DNA of 64,000 bases, from NCBI GenBank assembly GCA_039720395.1, contig JBBPBK010000097.1:1-64000 (forward strand). Direction: 5' to 3'. Shown here piece by piece: positions 1 through 11,105 of the stretch; position 1 is the stretch's first letter, and the number at the start of each line of letters is the position of its first letter. The notes below the pieces were generated by a model, which had not been told where the DNA came from, searched no databases, and saw only the letters and a program-made list of their open reading frames with translations. The translations under genes and the position numbers were made by a program. This DNA is from Liquidambar formosana. Taxonomy: Eukaryota > Streptophyta > Magnoliopsida > Saxifragales > Altingiaceae.

Positions 1-739
1 GTAACAAAGACACTACAGTAACTGTAGTAATGCATAGTATGAGATGAATTGGCATGTATAGCCAACCTGTTCCTCACCCACACCCAGCAAAGCCCCCAAC
101 CCAATCCCAACCCCACCACCTTAAACCCCCCCCCCCCCAATCCAAAAAAAAAAAAAAAACACGTGTTTCCCATCCTACAAAGAATTTTTAAATCCTATTA
201 TTTTTTATAAAGTAAATAATATTTTGGCTATCCAAACAAGTAGTAGAGGGATTCTTACAAATCAGTTCCCCCCTCTCTCTCCCCAAATGATCAATATGGT
301 TTCAGTCATCTGCAATGTACTATACTGATGCATGAGGGAATATAATGCACAACATACCATGAAAAATCAAACCAATAACTACTTCTCAATTGCATCCTTG
401 AACTGTTTGACCTTTGCTTCATCAAGTTCAAGTTCACAAATGCTACTCTTGTCCACATTTCTGCAGGGGAAAAAAGTTTAAAATAATAAAATTTCAAATT
501 ACACTCAAATTATAACAATATGAAGGATCAAACAAGGAAATCTACGTACTTTGGAACTTCACATCAATCTGGCTATCAATTAGTCATTTCCACCTAAGAC
601 CTCACCAAGGCCACCCCATTTATGAGCAGCATTGCCAGATGGACGACAAACGGAAGGCTGTAATAGTTGTAAGTTCCTGCGGATTATTGTAAGGGCCAAC
701 TTTATTTACCCAAAGGGTCACTGGATCATCTCGTTGATA

Positions 740-3700
740 CTGTGGGAGAAAATTAAAGGGGTGATTAGTGAAAGTACATATAGCTACCATACTATGGAAA
801 CAAGATACAACATCACATATAAGCTCCAGGATACTGGAATACAAGCAAGATCTTTGCTTTGAGTTCCTTATGCATAAATTAAGTTCAGTAGATCCAACTT
901 CACCAAAAATTTACATGAACAAATATTAAAATGGGACAGGCCAGGTGAATGATGGAAGGTCAGCTCAAGTCTAGGATAGCTGAACCAAAGTTAAAAGCAG
1001 ATAAATCAAACTGAAAAACAAAAAACAAAAAACAAAACAAAACAAAAAACACGTTTAATTGAAGATTGATGTGCGATCTAACACGACATATAAGTTGGTC
1101 ATAACTTCGTGATTTCAGTTGCAGATCTAAAATAGTTTAGCTAAAGATAACTACACATTTGAACACCATTTCTAACATTTAAAATACACTCCATTATAGA
1201 ATCCCCTAAACTATATAGATGATAAATAGGTTCCATGGGTGGGTCCAAAGGGGCAAAGGGCCCTGCGGTGGGATCGTTCCGCCATATCAATAAATAAATA
1301 ACAGACTAATATGTGAAATTTCAGGAGCAAAGTGAAGGCTGTTGAAAAGAGATTCTGCCTCTCAATCAGATTCCCAATTTTTATCTGGTATTGTTTCAAT
1401 CTTATTCTTGGCACAAATAATCAAGTACGGACGGTTTCTGCAAGGTTCAATTGAGACAGTTCAGGACAATTTGTACTTCAATTGTGTTAAATTTTAATCA
1501 AAAAAGTACAAGACAAGCATTTTAAATCAATTATCTGGTTAAAGTCATGGCTGGCTTTCACTATTCATCCATTCTGTACTTTGTTGCTGGTTCCTGTACA
1601 ATTCCTTGTGCCTTATTAGCTGCACCCTGACATGATGTGTTAATCGTTAACCAACTGCAACTTTTGACAATGACTTGACTACCTTTTGTTTGGACCAAAC
1701 TGACTGTTTTTTTCTTTTTGGTAAAACAAACTGACTGTTTTAGCATTGAATGTCAGAGAACAGTGTCTGCTGAAATTTGTGAACGAGGGCTGGTGATGCA
1801 AACTGAACTGGCACAGAGAGATTTCTTATTGTACTTCTTATGGGTGATTGAACCTGTTCAGCGGGACATCATAGTAAATTTTTGCAATTTACCATCAATA
1901 GCTTGAGTGAACATAAGGCTCCTATTGCGCCCTCTTTGAATTTGGGATATTCATTGTATGGGAATGACTTTATGGTTTCGAGGTAATCTAGTAATTTTAC
2001 AAACTTCCTATTTTATATAATTTCTACTTTACTTCGATTTTCTATGAGTTTATATTTCTAATTCAATTCTTGAGAGCTGCCACTTTGTTTTAAAAAACAA
2101 ATGTTAGAACCATATCCAACTTACTCCTCCAAGGACCCCACTTCAGTGGGACCAACACTAGGTAATGGCCTTTTTAGGCCGGCCTAGTTGGTTTCTATGA
2201 ATAATCTTATTTTCATAAGGTTTTACTTGCCTAGCAAGTTTTCTAGAGTCTATAACTAAGAGTTATTGTACCCAAACAAAATTTAACTTCAATTAATGGA
2301 ATATTGATTGTTTGCTTTGGTTTTTTGAAGTCATGCTTGCTTAGATTCTCTCTTTTTCTTCATCTTCTCTTTCCTGTAATTCTCTCAAATGCTGTGTTTT
2401 CTGATTAAACCACAACCAACCCCTATTGCAATGCCATTAGTCTTTAACCTAAAATATTACACCCTAAAATAGTTGCTGTTCAAAAATTCAATCACATATT
2501 TTCTAAAAAATTCCAACCACTTACCACCTTTAAACCTTGACCTAATTTATCTACAAAGTCTTATACCCTTTAACCACTCTTCCAAACCTAAAATCACAAG
2601 CACTAGCCCACCATAGATACCACATACAGTATTAATATCCTACTTTACTGCATCATCATGTGCACCCCACAGATGCAACAATAGCTTTATCATAAGTGCC
2701 ACATAAAGAGGAGTACATTTGGTAGGGTATGATTGAACCTCCTGACAGGTTCAAGCCTCCTCGAATATTGGAAAATATAAAATTTTATGTTTAAAGATAT
2801 CTTGGTAATTTTACAGATTTAAATTGTTTGGTATCAATTTGAGTACGTGTTTGGTTATATGTTTAGTCAACTCCTATCCTTATTGGAAATTAGTTTAAGT
2901 CCTTATCAGAATTTAGAAAATCTTACTTTGCTAGAAATTTCTATTCTATGAAGTTCCTATTCTTTTCGACATTTTATTTTCTAAAATTTGTACTTTGAGT
3001 CTTATTTAGTTACTAAGATTTTTAATTATTTTAGTAGGAGACTTAATTTAGAAAGCAAGGTTCTTATTTTGACGACTAGTAGAATTTAGCAAGTATATCT
3101 CATGGTTCTCTATATAAGCAAGACTTGTAGGCAAACTTACAACAATTGATTAATGAGAACTTTCTGCAACTTTTCATTCAATTAATGATGAGATAACATT
3201 TATTGTCTTCTAGGTGAATATCCTAGACACCCTTGTGCACTTCTAGGTGAGAATTTAGTAAGTATATCTCATGGTTCTCTAAGATTTATCTTCTTCTTCT
3301 TCTTCTTCAAATTAAAGCACTGTTGTGCACTTAAAAATTCACAAACAACTCTTTCTTTAAGCTAAAATTTAACCCTAAACCCTTATTTTCACAACAAACC
3401 CTAACCCAGCCTTTCGTGGGGCTCAAGTTTAAGTGGTTTCATCCTCAAGTTAATTTAGGCACCATTCCTAAGCCTCTTAAGGTTTTCTTCCGAGGCCTAG
3501 ACGTACATGTGAGAGTGGGGGTAGGAGTAAATCATGGAGGAACTAACGCAAATACCGTGAATCTTCATAAGAATTTTCCTCGCAGGTTATAGTGCATAAT
3601 TTTGGTGACTTTGGAATTGTGGACTCATCCTCTCACATGGTGGTTACAGACTTACGGCAATACAAGTTACCAACCAGGCAACCACCATATACCACCCATG

Positions 3701-4780
3701 TTCACCTAAAATCCACCCTACGATTATCACCCACCACAAGCACCACCACCTTACTCATCACCATACATCGACCAACCTCACTACTTTCCATATCCACCAC
3801 TAATAGAAGCTCCTAGTTATGGAATCCCAGTCCATCCCCACACTTCTCCACTAGAGTGCTATACAAAGCAATAACAAATAACAACAATTACAAGATCTTC
3901 AATTACAACATGGAAGAGGTGAGTAGGTCAAGGACATAGCTCCTAGAACAATACTAAAAAAGGAGGAAGCCATGTTACACAAACTGGGGTGCAAGTGTTC
4001 AGTGTGGGTACGTGTCCGGGTGTCGGATTGTCTACTTTTCAAAGATTTTATACTATTTTGAAGTGTTCAACAAGAGTACCCACACCCATGTCACATGTGT
4101 CCCACATAAATACTCCACACATTTTGAAATGTCCATGTGACAAAGGGAGGAAGTGAGGATCAACCACGACATTCCTCTTCATGGTGATAGGTGCCCTGTA
4201 AAAAGCTGTAAGGTTAAGGCACCTTCTTAGCAAGCTCATTGGCATCCCCATTAGCTACTCTAGCCACCCAATTGGCTTGAAATTGTAAGAGATCTATAAT
4301 ATCCAAAATTTCTCAAAAAATTCTAACAAACTTCTATGCAACTAAACTCTCTCTCTCCACAATCTTCATTTTTTTTTTTTTTTTTTGCTAAGACAATCTC
4401 CCTCTACAATCAATTGAGAAAGAACAATGCTTATATCCTAAATTCAAGATCCCAAATGAGATGGCATCTTGGTATTGGATCTATTCTTGGCTCACCATTC
4501 AAATTTAAATTTGGGTTTGCTACCACATCATTTGGGATGTTAAATTTGGGTTAAAAAAAATTTGGGATAAGTAGCATTTTCCATTGAGAAATCCCCAATC
4601 TAGAAGCTTCTCTCAAACCCTCCAAGAGAATCAAGAGCTCAATTTCAAGGCAATACCTTCTCCCACAAAGAGAAAAAAACATACACAATCTCACCTCCAG
4701 AGTCTCTAAGAAAAACCATCAATACCCAATTGGCTTGGATTCACAAGAGAACACCCATCAAAATTCAAAATTAGGTTTGA
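740..4780. other. Left part of TM9SF intron 1, no gene seen
   Basis: This is intronic sequence of the gene above. It holds an A/C simple repeat at about 1012-1050 and scattered AT-rich sequence. No open frame here has convincing coding character. Outside the gene at the window edge there are also a poly-C run (about 126-138) and a poly-A run (about 146-159). Confidence 0.5.
2860..3870 (+). other. Possible decayed LTR-retroelement remnant
   Basis: A TATA-like TCTATATAAGC at about 3110 is followed by an A-rich leader. A 29-bp direct repeat (about 3085-3113 and 3253-3281, one mismatch) brackets it. Further on, 3710-3870 has an open frame rich in Pro, Tyr and His (for example YHPPQAPPPYSSPY) that ends at a TAA. 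The order promoter, leader, Pro-rich frame resembles an old LTR plus gag start. I see no PBS, target duplication or second LTR, so this is only a suggestion. Confidence 0.25.
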
Positions 4781-4801
4781 TAAAACTTCTAGGTGGAAGA
4801 C

Positions 4802-5345
4802 TCACAAACAACTGTCGAATCCCTCACAATGCTTCCCAAAATGATACCAGTAAATTCTTTGAGACCAAAACCCACTAAGAAGTAAGAAAATTACTTTTAT
4901 CCTGGATGATCTCCATAGGAGAAAATTTGTCCTAAAAAAGGCAAACATTTCTTTTGTAACCCAAAAAATGACCATCACCACACAAGAGTACAAGACCACA
5001 AAACCCCAACCTCTCTCATACCTATCAACACCACAAAAGGAAGTGGTCATCAGATACGCAATATATAGAGAGATCACCAAACAAAATCCACTCAATTCAG
5101 TTCCGCAAATCCATAGAGCCAAGGGGCCATGAATAAACAAATGATCAATAGGCTCAAAACAGCTCCTGCACATCAAATAAATAGTTGGGCAAAGGACTCT
5201 AATGGGTCTTCTAGCTAGAAGATTGTCATTGATATTATTTTTATTGGATTTACCGATCAGGCAAAGGCTTTCCACCTTGGGGGGAATTTGGAATTCCAAA
5301 CAAACTTGGCCAGAAGAAAAGAGGGTTGGATGTCTGAATCAAGAG
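4802..5345 (-). pseudogene. LINE ORF2 C-terminal fragment (zf-RVT domain)
   Basis: The 165-codon minus-strand frame (5299-4802) begins near IPPKVESL and contains NLLARRPI and, further on, EPIDHLFIHGPLALW. This matches the layout of the zinc-binding reverse-transcriptase region at the C-terminus of plant L1-type LINE ORF2: PPKV, then a basic R-R-P stretch, a Cys-rich segment, then DHLF followed by H/C and W. One Cys of the metal site appears to be lost. The preceding bases to about 5345 continue the similarity in a shifted frame. There is no RT or endonuclease part, so it is a truncated, dead copy inside TM9SF intron 1. Confidence 0.6.
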
Positions 5346-5883
5346 GCAAAAGAAAAAAGGATTTGGAGGGAGCTTATAGTTACAGCAGTGTTATGCTTCG
5401 CCTCATTGGCAGACAAGAGGAAAAAATATGCATGCTACTAACTTCAATTTTATGGGTAGCTTGTTAATCTATTGCACCCATGCATAAGACTTGAAGATAA
5501 TACATTGATAAAAGGTATTAAATAGTGATATCAATAGAAAATGAATGGCCCCAAAAAAATGGCCTGCCCTTAACATTTGGTGATCAGGAAAGATAGCTGC
5601 AAACCGAAACTTTGGGCCACAAAATGCACAAGCAACTTACATAAGCATGTTTTTCCTCCAATTTTCCACACAATAACATTGCTTAATTTCGAGTGAAGAG
5701 TATTCATTAATATACTTGCTTTAACATCAGATCATATTTTAAATGGTTCTAAATCATCATCAATAGGAAACAAGAATAATTATCGAGTTTCCACTTTTAT
5801 GATTATGTATCCAATAACTTAGAAACTGCAATGATAAGAAAGATACAATGATAAGAATTTTTCTATATTCTTATAGCTTCTAC
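5346..5883. other. Intronic sequence, nothing recognised
   Basis: AT-rich sequence between the LINE fragment and the SINE-like element. I see no coding frame, structured repeat or RNA gene in it. Confidence 0.4.
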
Positions 5884-6095
5884 AGGGTAGGTTGAGCGGT
5901 CAGGCCTAAGTGTGCTCCCCAGAGGTCATCATTTTAACTCCTCACAGCGATCGTTGTTTGTGTGGGTATGGGGTGTCTCACATGGGCCGTTAGAGGAATA
6001 ATCTAGGCTGCAACCTCGAGGGGGAGTAAGTCCTAGGATACCCCTAACCGTTGATAAAAAATCAAAAATCAAAAATCAAAAATAAAAAAGTCTTC
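5884..6095 (+). mobile_element. tRNA-derived SINE-like element
   Basis: The start GGTAGGTTGAGCGGTCAGGC resembles a tRNA-type A box. About 35 bp later AGGTCATCATTTTAACTCC resembles a decayed B box. After a GC-richer body the element ends in a tail of repeated AAAATC units (about 6054-6095). Internal A and B boxes near the 5' end, roughly 200 bp length and a simple-repeat tail are the plant SINE plan. I could not define a target duplication. Confidence 0.5.
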
Positions 6096-6172
6096 ATTCT
6101 TATTGTCGAGAGCTTCTCGTAGTCTCTACGATCAGAACACTTCCATATTAAAATTTTTGCCTTGTTAGGCAC

Positions 6173-6665
6173 TAGGGGTGTTCATGGCTTAGGTTAAAAC
6201 CAAGAACCAACCAAACTGGCCGGTTTGGTTTGGTTTGGTTTGGTTTTTCTTGTTTGATTTTCATTTTTAAAAAACCAAACCAAACCGAAAAACCAAAAAT
6301 AGGTAATACTGTAGTAAGAATACAAAAATTTGCTCTCTGCCTCTCGCACTCTGTTTCCGTTTTTGTACAATGTTTAATGTTTTTTTTATTTGCTAATGTA
6401 ATGATTTTATTAAAACCGTTTTTATTTGCAGTTTGGATTGTCCTTTTTTCCATTTTATTAGGGATAAACAATTATTCTTGATGATTTGTTGCTACTTGAT
6501 AGGTTAAAACCAAAACCGAACTGAACCAAACTGAAATTTTTTGGTTTGGTTTGGTTTTTTTATAGTATGGTTTGGTTTTGGTTTGATAAGAACAAAACCA
6601 AAGTATAATGGTTTGGTTTGAAATCTACCATAAAGCCGAACCAAACCGAACCACGAACACCCCTA
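6173..6665. mobile_element. Non-autonomous hAT-type MITE, 493 bp
   Basis: Perfect 11-bp terminal inverted repeats, TAGGGGTGTTC and GAACACCCCTA, bound the element. They extend imperfectly inward through GGTTTGGTTT-rich subterminal repeats on both sides. Flanking 8-bp direct repeats TTAGGCAC (6165-6172 and 6666-6673) are a target-site duplication. An 8-bp duplication together with TAGGG...CCCTA ends is typical of the hAT superfamily. No transposase is encoded. It lies in intron 1 of the TM9SF gene. Confidence 0.88.
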
Positions 6666-6940
6666 TTAGGCACTACATAAGCCCTCAGGGTTCCCAACTT
6701 ATGTATACTCTCACAATTCTACTAGCCACTAACCCAATGTTTATTCAGTGATTAGAATAATAACATGAAAATTCCAAATAATAAAAGGAACTAATTGGAG
6801 AAAAACCATTAGAACACATAGAAAAAGTCAAACAAAAAAGTTGACATAATACAAATGCAACCCTACTAACAGTATTGCAAAGCATTTAGAAATAGGGGTT
6901 AGATCTTAACCACAGTACGGACCTTGCTCAAGCACTAGAA

Positions 6941-6942
<2 letters not shown>

Positions 6943-6978
<36 letters not shown>
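6943..6978. repeat. (AT)n microsatellite
   Basis: An uninterrupted AT/TA dinucleotide run of about 36 bp at the edge of an inverted-repeat element. Confidence 0.9.
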
Positions 6979-6981
<3 letters not shown>

Positions 6982-7092
6982 ATCTCACACAAATGTGTTA
7001 TGCAGGATTCCATTTCACACCGTTGGATTCAGATGAAAAAGTCACTTAAGTTGAATCCAACGGCCTGAAATTTGCGAGATCCCGCATAGAAT
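6979..7092. repeat. Short inverted-repeat (MITE-like) unit
   Basis: An 11-bp perfect dyad CCGTTGGATTC / GAATCCAACGG sits around a 22-bp loop. Outer partial arms (GGATCTCA.. and ..GAGATCC) extend the symmetry. Size and structure suggest a small foldback element next to the AT microsatellite. No target duplication was resolved. Confidence 0.45.
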
Positions 7093-7705
7093 AACGACTG
7101 TATATGTGTGTGTGTGAGAGAGGGCTTGGGTGGATTTGCGTAGTAAAAATATAATGGCTGTTGTGAAAGGAAATAAATCCCCAAAATATTCAATAATCTG
7201 CATAAAGAAGTGAATGTTCTATGGAACCATTTAATTTTTCATTCTCCACAGTTCTTGTATAGAATTCAAATGGAGTGATTTCACATTTTCTGCATGTAAA
7301 ACGCCTCTCTCTCCCTCTGAATCTATGTGGGCTTTCATGGGTTTTTGCCGCAATTGTCCAGGAAAACTCTCTCTCCCAGAGTTCCTTCTCTACATATATA
7401 TACATAGAGAGAGAATGACATTTACGTATATATATATATAAACGTATATTGACAAGTATAGATCTACAGATCAAAGTGACACAAATCTACAGATCTGGAA
7501 TCAAATCTAAAGGGTAACGTATCATCGAGTAACGACTCAGACAACTGAATTAAAACTAGGGTTTCAGATCGAACAACTCGAGGTGATAGGCATTTGATAA
7601 GAGAGAGCTCAGCTTTACCTTGTGATCTGACTCGGAGGCGAACGCCGGCGAGATGATAAGGAGGAGGATAGTGAACAGAGAGAGTGATCGAACGGTTGAC
7701 GGCAT

Positions 7706-8070
7706 CCCGATCGCCGGCGAGGCTCGGATCTACGGTCAAGATTCCAAGTGTCTTCACGAGAACGAGAGAGGGGTTAGAGGTCTTCTTAGGCTCTGAGAGA
7801 GAAATACACTGACTCCAGATTTGTGCGACTTCTCTCCCAAAAATAATGTTTGCGACTCGTGTGAGTCTTGTCGATACGATAATATTTTCGTTTTTCAACA
7901 TTTTAATAGTAACAATAAATCAAAAAATAATAAATAAATAACCTTAAGAAAGCGCTCTCCAATCTCTTCACATCATGACCGCAAGATTTTGGGTCAAACT
8001 CATTAAGAAAAATTCATACCTATTTGATTGTGAAAATAAATAAATAATATATATATATATATATGAAAAT
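7706..8070 (-). promoter_or_regulatory. 5' UTR / upstream region of the TM9SF gene
   Basis: Upstream of the exon 1 ATG (7705) the sequence is GC-richer with CT-rich runs to about 7900, as in plant 5' leaders. It then turns AT-rich. No TATA box or start site can be fixed with confidence. Confidence 0.4.
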
Positions 8071-8440
8071 GGATCTGTTTACACTTTGTGAAAAGCTTTT
8101 TATTGTTATATAATAATATGTCGTCTATCCAACTATTAGATTATATATTCCTATCATACACATCATGCGTGCCAAATTTTAAGTTAATCAGATATTGAGA
8201 AATGTTTGATCCATAAACTTACAGTTATTTTAATAAATAAAACTTTAATTTTGAGCATTTTATAGATGACGTAACTCCTAATCTCCGATTAACTTTAAAT
8301 TTGGCATACGTGACGCACATGACAAGAAATCAAAAATATGCAATCTAACGATTAGATTGGCGAAATATGATTTTTATAAAAAGATATTGATAAGTGTAAG
8401 TGTAAAAAGTTTTACACTAGGTTTCAACGGAACCCTCCCC
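8071..8440. mobile_element. Foldback MITE, about 370 bp
   Basis: The two halves are imperfect inverted copies. The left half has GTTTACACTTTGTGAAAAGC, then CATGCGTGCCAAATTTTAAG and TTAATCAGATATTGAG. The right half contains the complements of each in reverse order, ending near TTTTACACTAGG and AACGGAACCC. The whole would fold into one long hairpin. There is no coding capacity. Flanking AT repeats obscure any target duplication. Confidence 0.6.
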
Positions 8441-8460
8441 TATATATATAGATATAGGAT

Positions 8461-8725
8461 GATGATCAGATAAGCATATGCTGATATAAGTTATATCAAC
8501 ACCTGCATTGGGAATTGTACCTTGTGCATTAGTGGGATATGAAGTACATTGGACCAATGCAAGGGGTACAACCCCTAGTGCATGATGTTAATATAACTTA
8601 TATCAACACGTGCTGATGAGAACATAGCCGTATATATATATATATATATAGATATACAGAATTGATCCCATCAGCACGTGATGATGTAGGGCTATATCAG
8701 CACATGCTGATCTGGCCGTTCATTC
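8461..8725. repeat. Cluster of nested inverted repeats with AT microsatellite
   Basis: Arms around 8468-8506 and 8583-8622 are inverted copies that share TGATATAAGTTATATCA, which is itself a palindrome. Inner arms (TTGTACC..GCATT and AATGC..GGTACAA) extend the symmetry. An (AT)n tract lies at about 8632-8650. The motif CAGCACGTG / CAGCACATGCTGAT recurs in both orientations to 8722. This is probably another foldback element. Confidence 0.5.
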
Positions 8726-8789
8726 TATTTGCTACTCATCCAACGGCTGATAATGAATAATGCTTAAGACCCGCTAACCCCTTACGGAA

Positions 8790-9095
8790 ATGGGTCGACC
8801 TAACCCGCAAACCAGATCTGAGAAGAAAATGAGATGGATGGCAATTTCTTTGCCAAAACCAATTCGTATCCTGCCTTCCTCTACCTCTAGCGATTTGGGA
8901 GCTTCCACATTTCACCGACTTCATCTCACGCAATCTAGTAAAGCCATCCTCCACAGTTGGTTTGCAAGGGTTCTTCTTCTCCAAATCACTCAGTCGCTGG
9001 TATTTAGGAGCAAGAACGGCCGTTGCAATTTAGGAGCTTCCACATTTCACCAACTTCATCTCACGCGATCTGGTAAAACCATCTTCCATAATTAG
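8790..9095 (+). CDS. Hypothetical small ORF containing a tandem duplication
   Basis: A 101-codon frame that I do not recognise. It is partly built from a tandem duplication (see 8897-9166), which gives two copies of a segment beginning LGASTFH. After the ORF the sequence turns CT-rich and then intron-like. It could be the first exon or 5' leader of an unidentified plus-strand gene, or chance. No domain, signal or motif supports a function. Confidence 0.15.
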   Translation: MGRPNPQTRSEKKMRWMAISLPKPIRILPSSTSSDLGASTFHRLHLTQSSKAILHSWFARVLLLQITQSLVFRSKNGRCNLGASTFHQLHLTRSGKTIFHN

Positions 9096-9166
9096 TTTGC
9101 AAGGGTTCTTCTTCTCCAAATCACTCAGTCACTGGTATTTGGGAGCAGGAACGACCGTTGCCAATG
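8897..9166. repeat. 135-bp tandem duplication, two copies
   Basis: GGAGCTTCCACATTTCACC occurs near 8898 and again 135 bp later. The similarity continues through GCAAGGGTTCTTCTTCTCC to CGTTGC in each copy. The unit is 45 codons long, so it keeps the reading frame. Confidence 0.8.
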
Positions 9167-9731
9167 TAGGGGTCACTGTCCATCGTCCTCCACCTTCCTC
9201 CCAAGGAATCATCATCCTCTCTCCTTCAATCCCCGACTTCCAGATCTAATTAGAGGTCAATGCTTTCTCTTTCCCATCTTTTTCGTTTCCATAGTGTACC
9301 AGATTTAGGTTATACAAACATGCACATGTGATGGCTCGTTGAGTTTGTTTTGTTTTTATGTTCATGGCAGCCATAGCTTTGAATAATGGAGCTGTTGCAA
9401 ATTCTCTGAATTTTTTGGCACTGATTTTTCCATTTCTTAGTGATTAAAGCCTTCTAGGTTATCAATTTGAGATGTGATCTGTTTGCTTGCTTACAGCACC
9501 TATAAACTTATCTTGTCTAAATATTTTGAATTTTCGTTTCGTTTCTTTTGGTTTCTTGGTGGCCGAACTTAGCATTTAGGGCTTTGTTATTTCATAGCTT
9601 ACGAGAACTAGGTAATATTGAATGTATAATTTTTAGGGTAAATCACATCATACCCATCTAAACTATAGGTCGGATTCACAAAATCCCCCTGACCTTCAAG
9701 ACTGAACAAAGTTAATGCTATATCCACTGTC
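9167..9731. other. Non-coding stretch left of the copia element
   Basis: CT-rich then T-rich sequence with no coding frame. The end (about 9640-9731) looks like part of a repeat (TAGGGTAAATCACATCATACCC) that the copia insertion interrupts. Its other part would resume after 19711. Confidence 0.35.
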
Positions 9732-9736
9732 GCTTC

Positions 9737-11058
9737 TGTTGGATTAAATGGTTTTAACCCTATGATTTTGATGATAACAATACATAATAAGATGTTTAAA
9801 AGACTAATGAGCATATAAGAGCTTAATCAAGACAAGTATCAAAGCCATAAGATGCTTCAAGAATCAAGGATCAAGCTGCAAAAGCAAACAAAGCACAAGA
9901 TCATATGAAATACAAAGCAATTGGATCCATCAATCATTCAAGAACATTCAAGCTTATCACAAGTCTATATGTGAGAAATTTAGGAGTTTATTGTAAGATT
10001 AATTTCAATCCTTGCTCACATAAGGTTTAAAAGGGCTTAGGACTATGCATCTGGTAAACATTAAGGCCTAAAATGATTAAACTATGTACCTAGACTTTAT
10101 GACATTTGATTGATTTTTATGTCTGAAAAACAAAGTCTTTCAGACAACTAAAACTATGTTTCAGATGGCTGAAAAGACTGTTTCAACAAGCTTAAAATGG
10201 TCAGTAGGCTTAAAATGAACACACCAGAAATATCAGCTCTCTGGTATTTTTAGATAGCTCTTTAAGCCGGCTGAAATGCCACTTTAAGATGGTTGAAAGC
10301 TATGTTTAGACAGCTGAAAGACTTGATCCTTGATTTCCAAATATAACCCTCTCTGGAATTTTTAGTAGCCTTCTTCAGACGGCTGAAAGATATTTCAACC
10401 GGCTGAAAGACTCGGGCTGAGTCATAATGGCTAGTTTTTTAACGGACTTTTGAAGCATTAAATGCCCACCAAACTCTTTTTCCCAGCATTTGTTGCTACA
10501 GAACGATCATATTGGACTCCTTGTGTATAAATACAAGCTTTGAACTCATTTATGAGTATTCATTGAGTAACAAACAAGAAAATCAATTATAAGCCCTAAT
10601 CTCCTCTTGTGAGCATTCATTGAGATCAATCAATAGTTGAGTGTGCTTCATATTTCTATGTATCTACTCTTTTGAGAGAGCTTTTTTGAGCACAAAAACA
10701 ACTCCAAACATCTTGTATCAAAGGGTTGTGTGAACCCTCACTTTGTAAGCACTTGAGAAGTGTGTTTTGGCTAAGTGTTGGTGAAGAACACTTGAATTGT
10801 AAAGGTTTGCTACTCCACCTTAAAGGAGAGTGATAGTGGATTGGTGAATCCTCAAGCGAGCTCTCAAAGTGAGGACGTAGGGGGGAGGCCGAACCTCGTT
10901 AATATCGTTTGCATTCTCTTCCTCTTAATCTCTTTATTATTGCTCATTCTTGTATTTATTCCTACTTGCAATAATTTGATTTTGAGATTGCTATTATTTT
11001 TTAATTTGGCCTATAACCCTATTCACCCCTCCTCTAGGGTTATTTACTTGGGACAACA
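9737..11058 (+). repeat. 5' LTR of the copia element
   Basis: 1,322 bp. TATAAATA lies at 10526-10533. A cluster of dyad motifs related to CAGACGGCTGAAA lies at about 10130-10425, upstream of the TATA box. Confidence 0.93.
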
Positions 11059-11060
11059 AT

Positions 11061-11072
11061 TGGTATCAGAGC
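11061..11072 (+). promoter_or_regulatory. Primer binding site (initiator tRNA-Met type)
   Basis: TGGTATCAGAGC begins two bases after the 5' LTR end. It is the usual plant copia PBS, complementary to the 3' end of initiator methionine tRNA. Confidence 0.9.
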
Positions 11073-11105
11073 CCAACCTCTTGCATTTGACATATTTGTC
11101 TTACA

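Larger units (their letters stand above)
358..7705 (-). pseudogene. TM9SF / endomembrane protein 70 (TMN-type) gene, 5' part, exons 1-3
   Basis: TM9SF proteins are nine-pass Golgi/endosome membrane proteins with a cleaved signal peptide and a large lumenal N-terminal domain. Exon 1 (7705-7619, 29 codons) starts MPSTVRS, continues with a hydrophobic core ending ISPAFA, then SESDHK, and ends at donor GTAAAG. Exon 2 (739-551) follows acceptor TCCCACAG and reads YQRDDPVTLWVNKVGPYNNP, a family hallmark. Exon 3 (460-358) follows acceptor CTGCAG and carries LDEAKVKQFKDAIE then YWFDF, ending at donor GTATGT. Exons 1 and 2 join in phase 0. The frame is then lost: after NNPQE the family sequence continues in another frame, shifts twice more within exon 2, and shifts between AIEK and YWFDF and again after it. 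All are 1-base indels, mostly in short homopolymers. Later exons would lie left of position 1. It may be a decayed gene or a real gene with local base-calling errors; family identity is firm. Confidence 0.78.

Noticed and set aside
3340..3415. AAACCCTAA-like sequence as telomeric repeat
   Set aside because: Only a few scattered partial copies are present, with no array.
7464..7901. 145-codon minus-strand ORF overlapping TM9SF exon 1
   Set aside because: It is in a different frame from the signal-peptide exon, which has a proper ATG, a hydrophobic core and a donor site.
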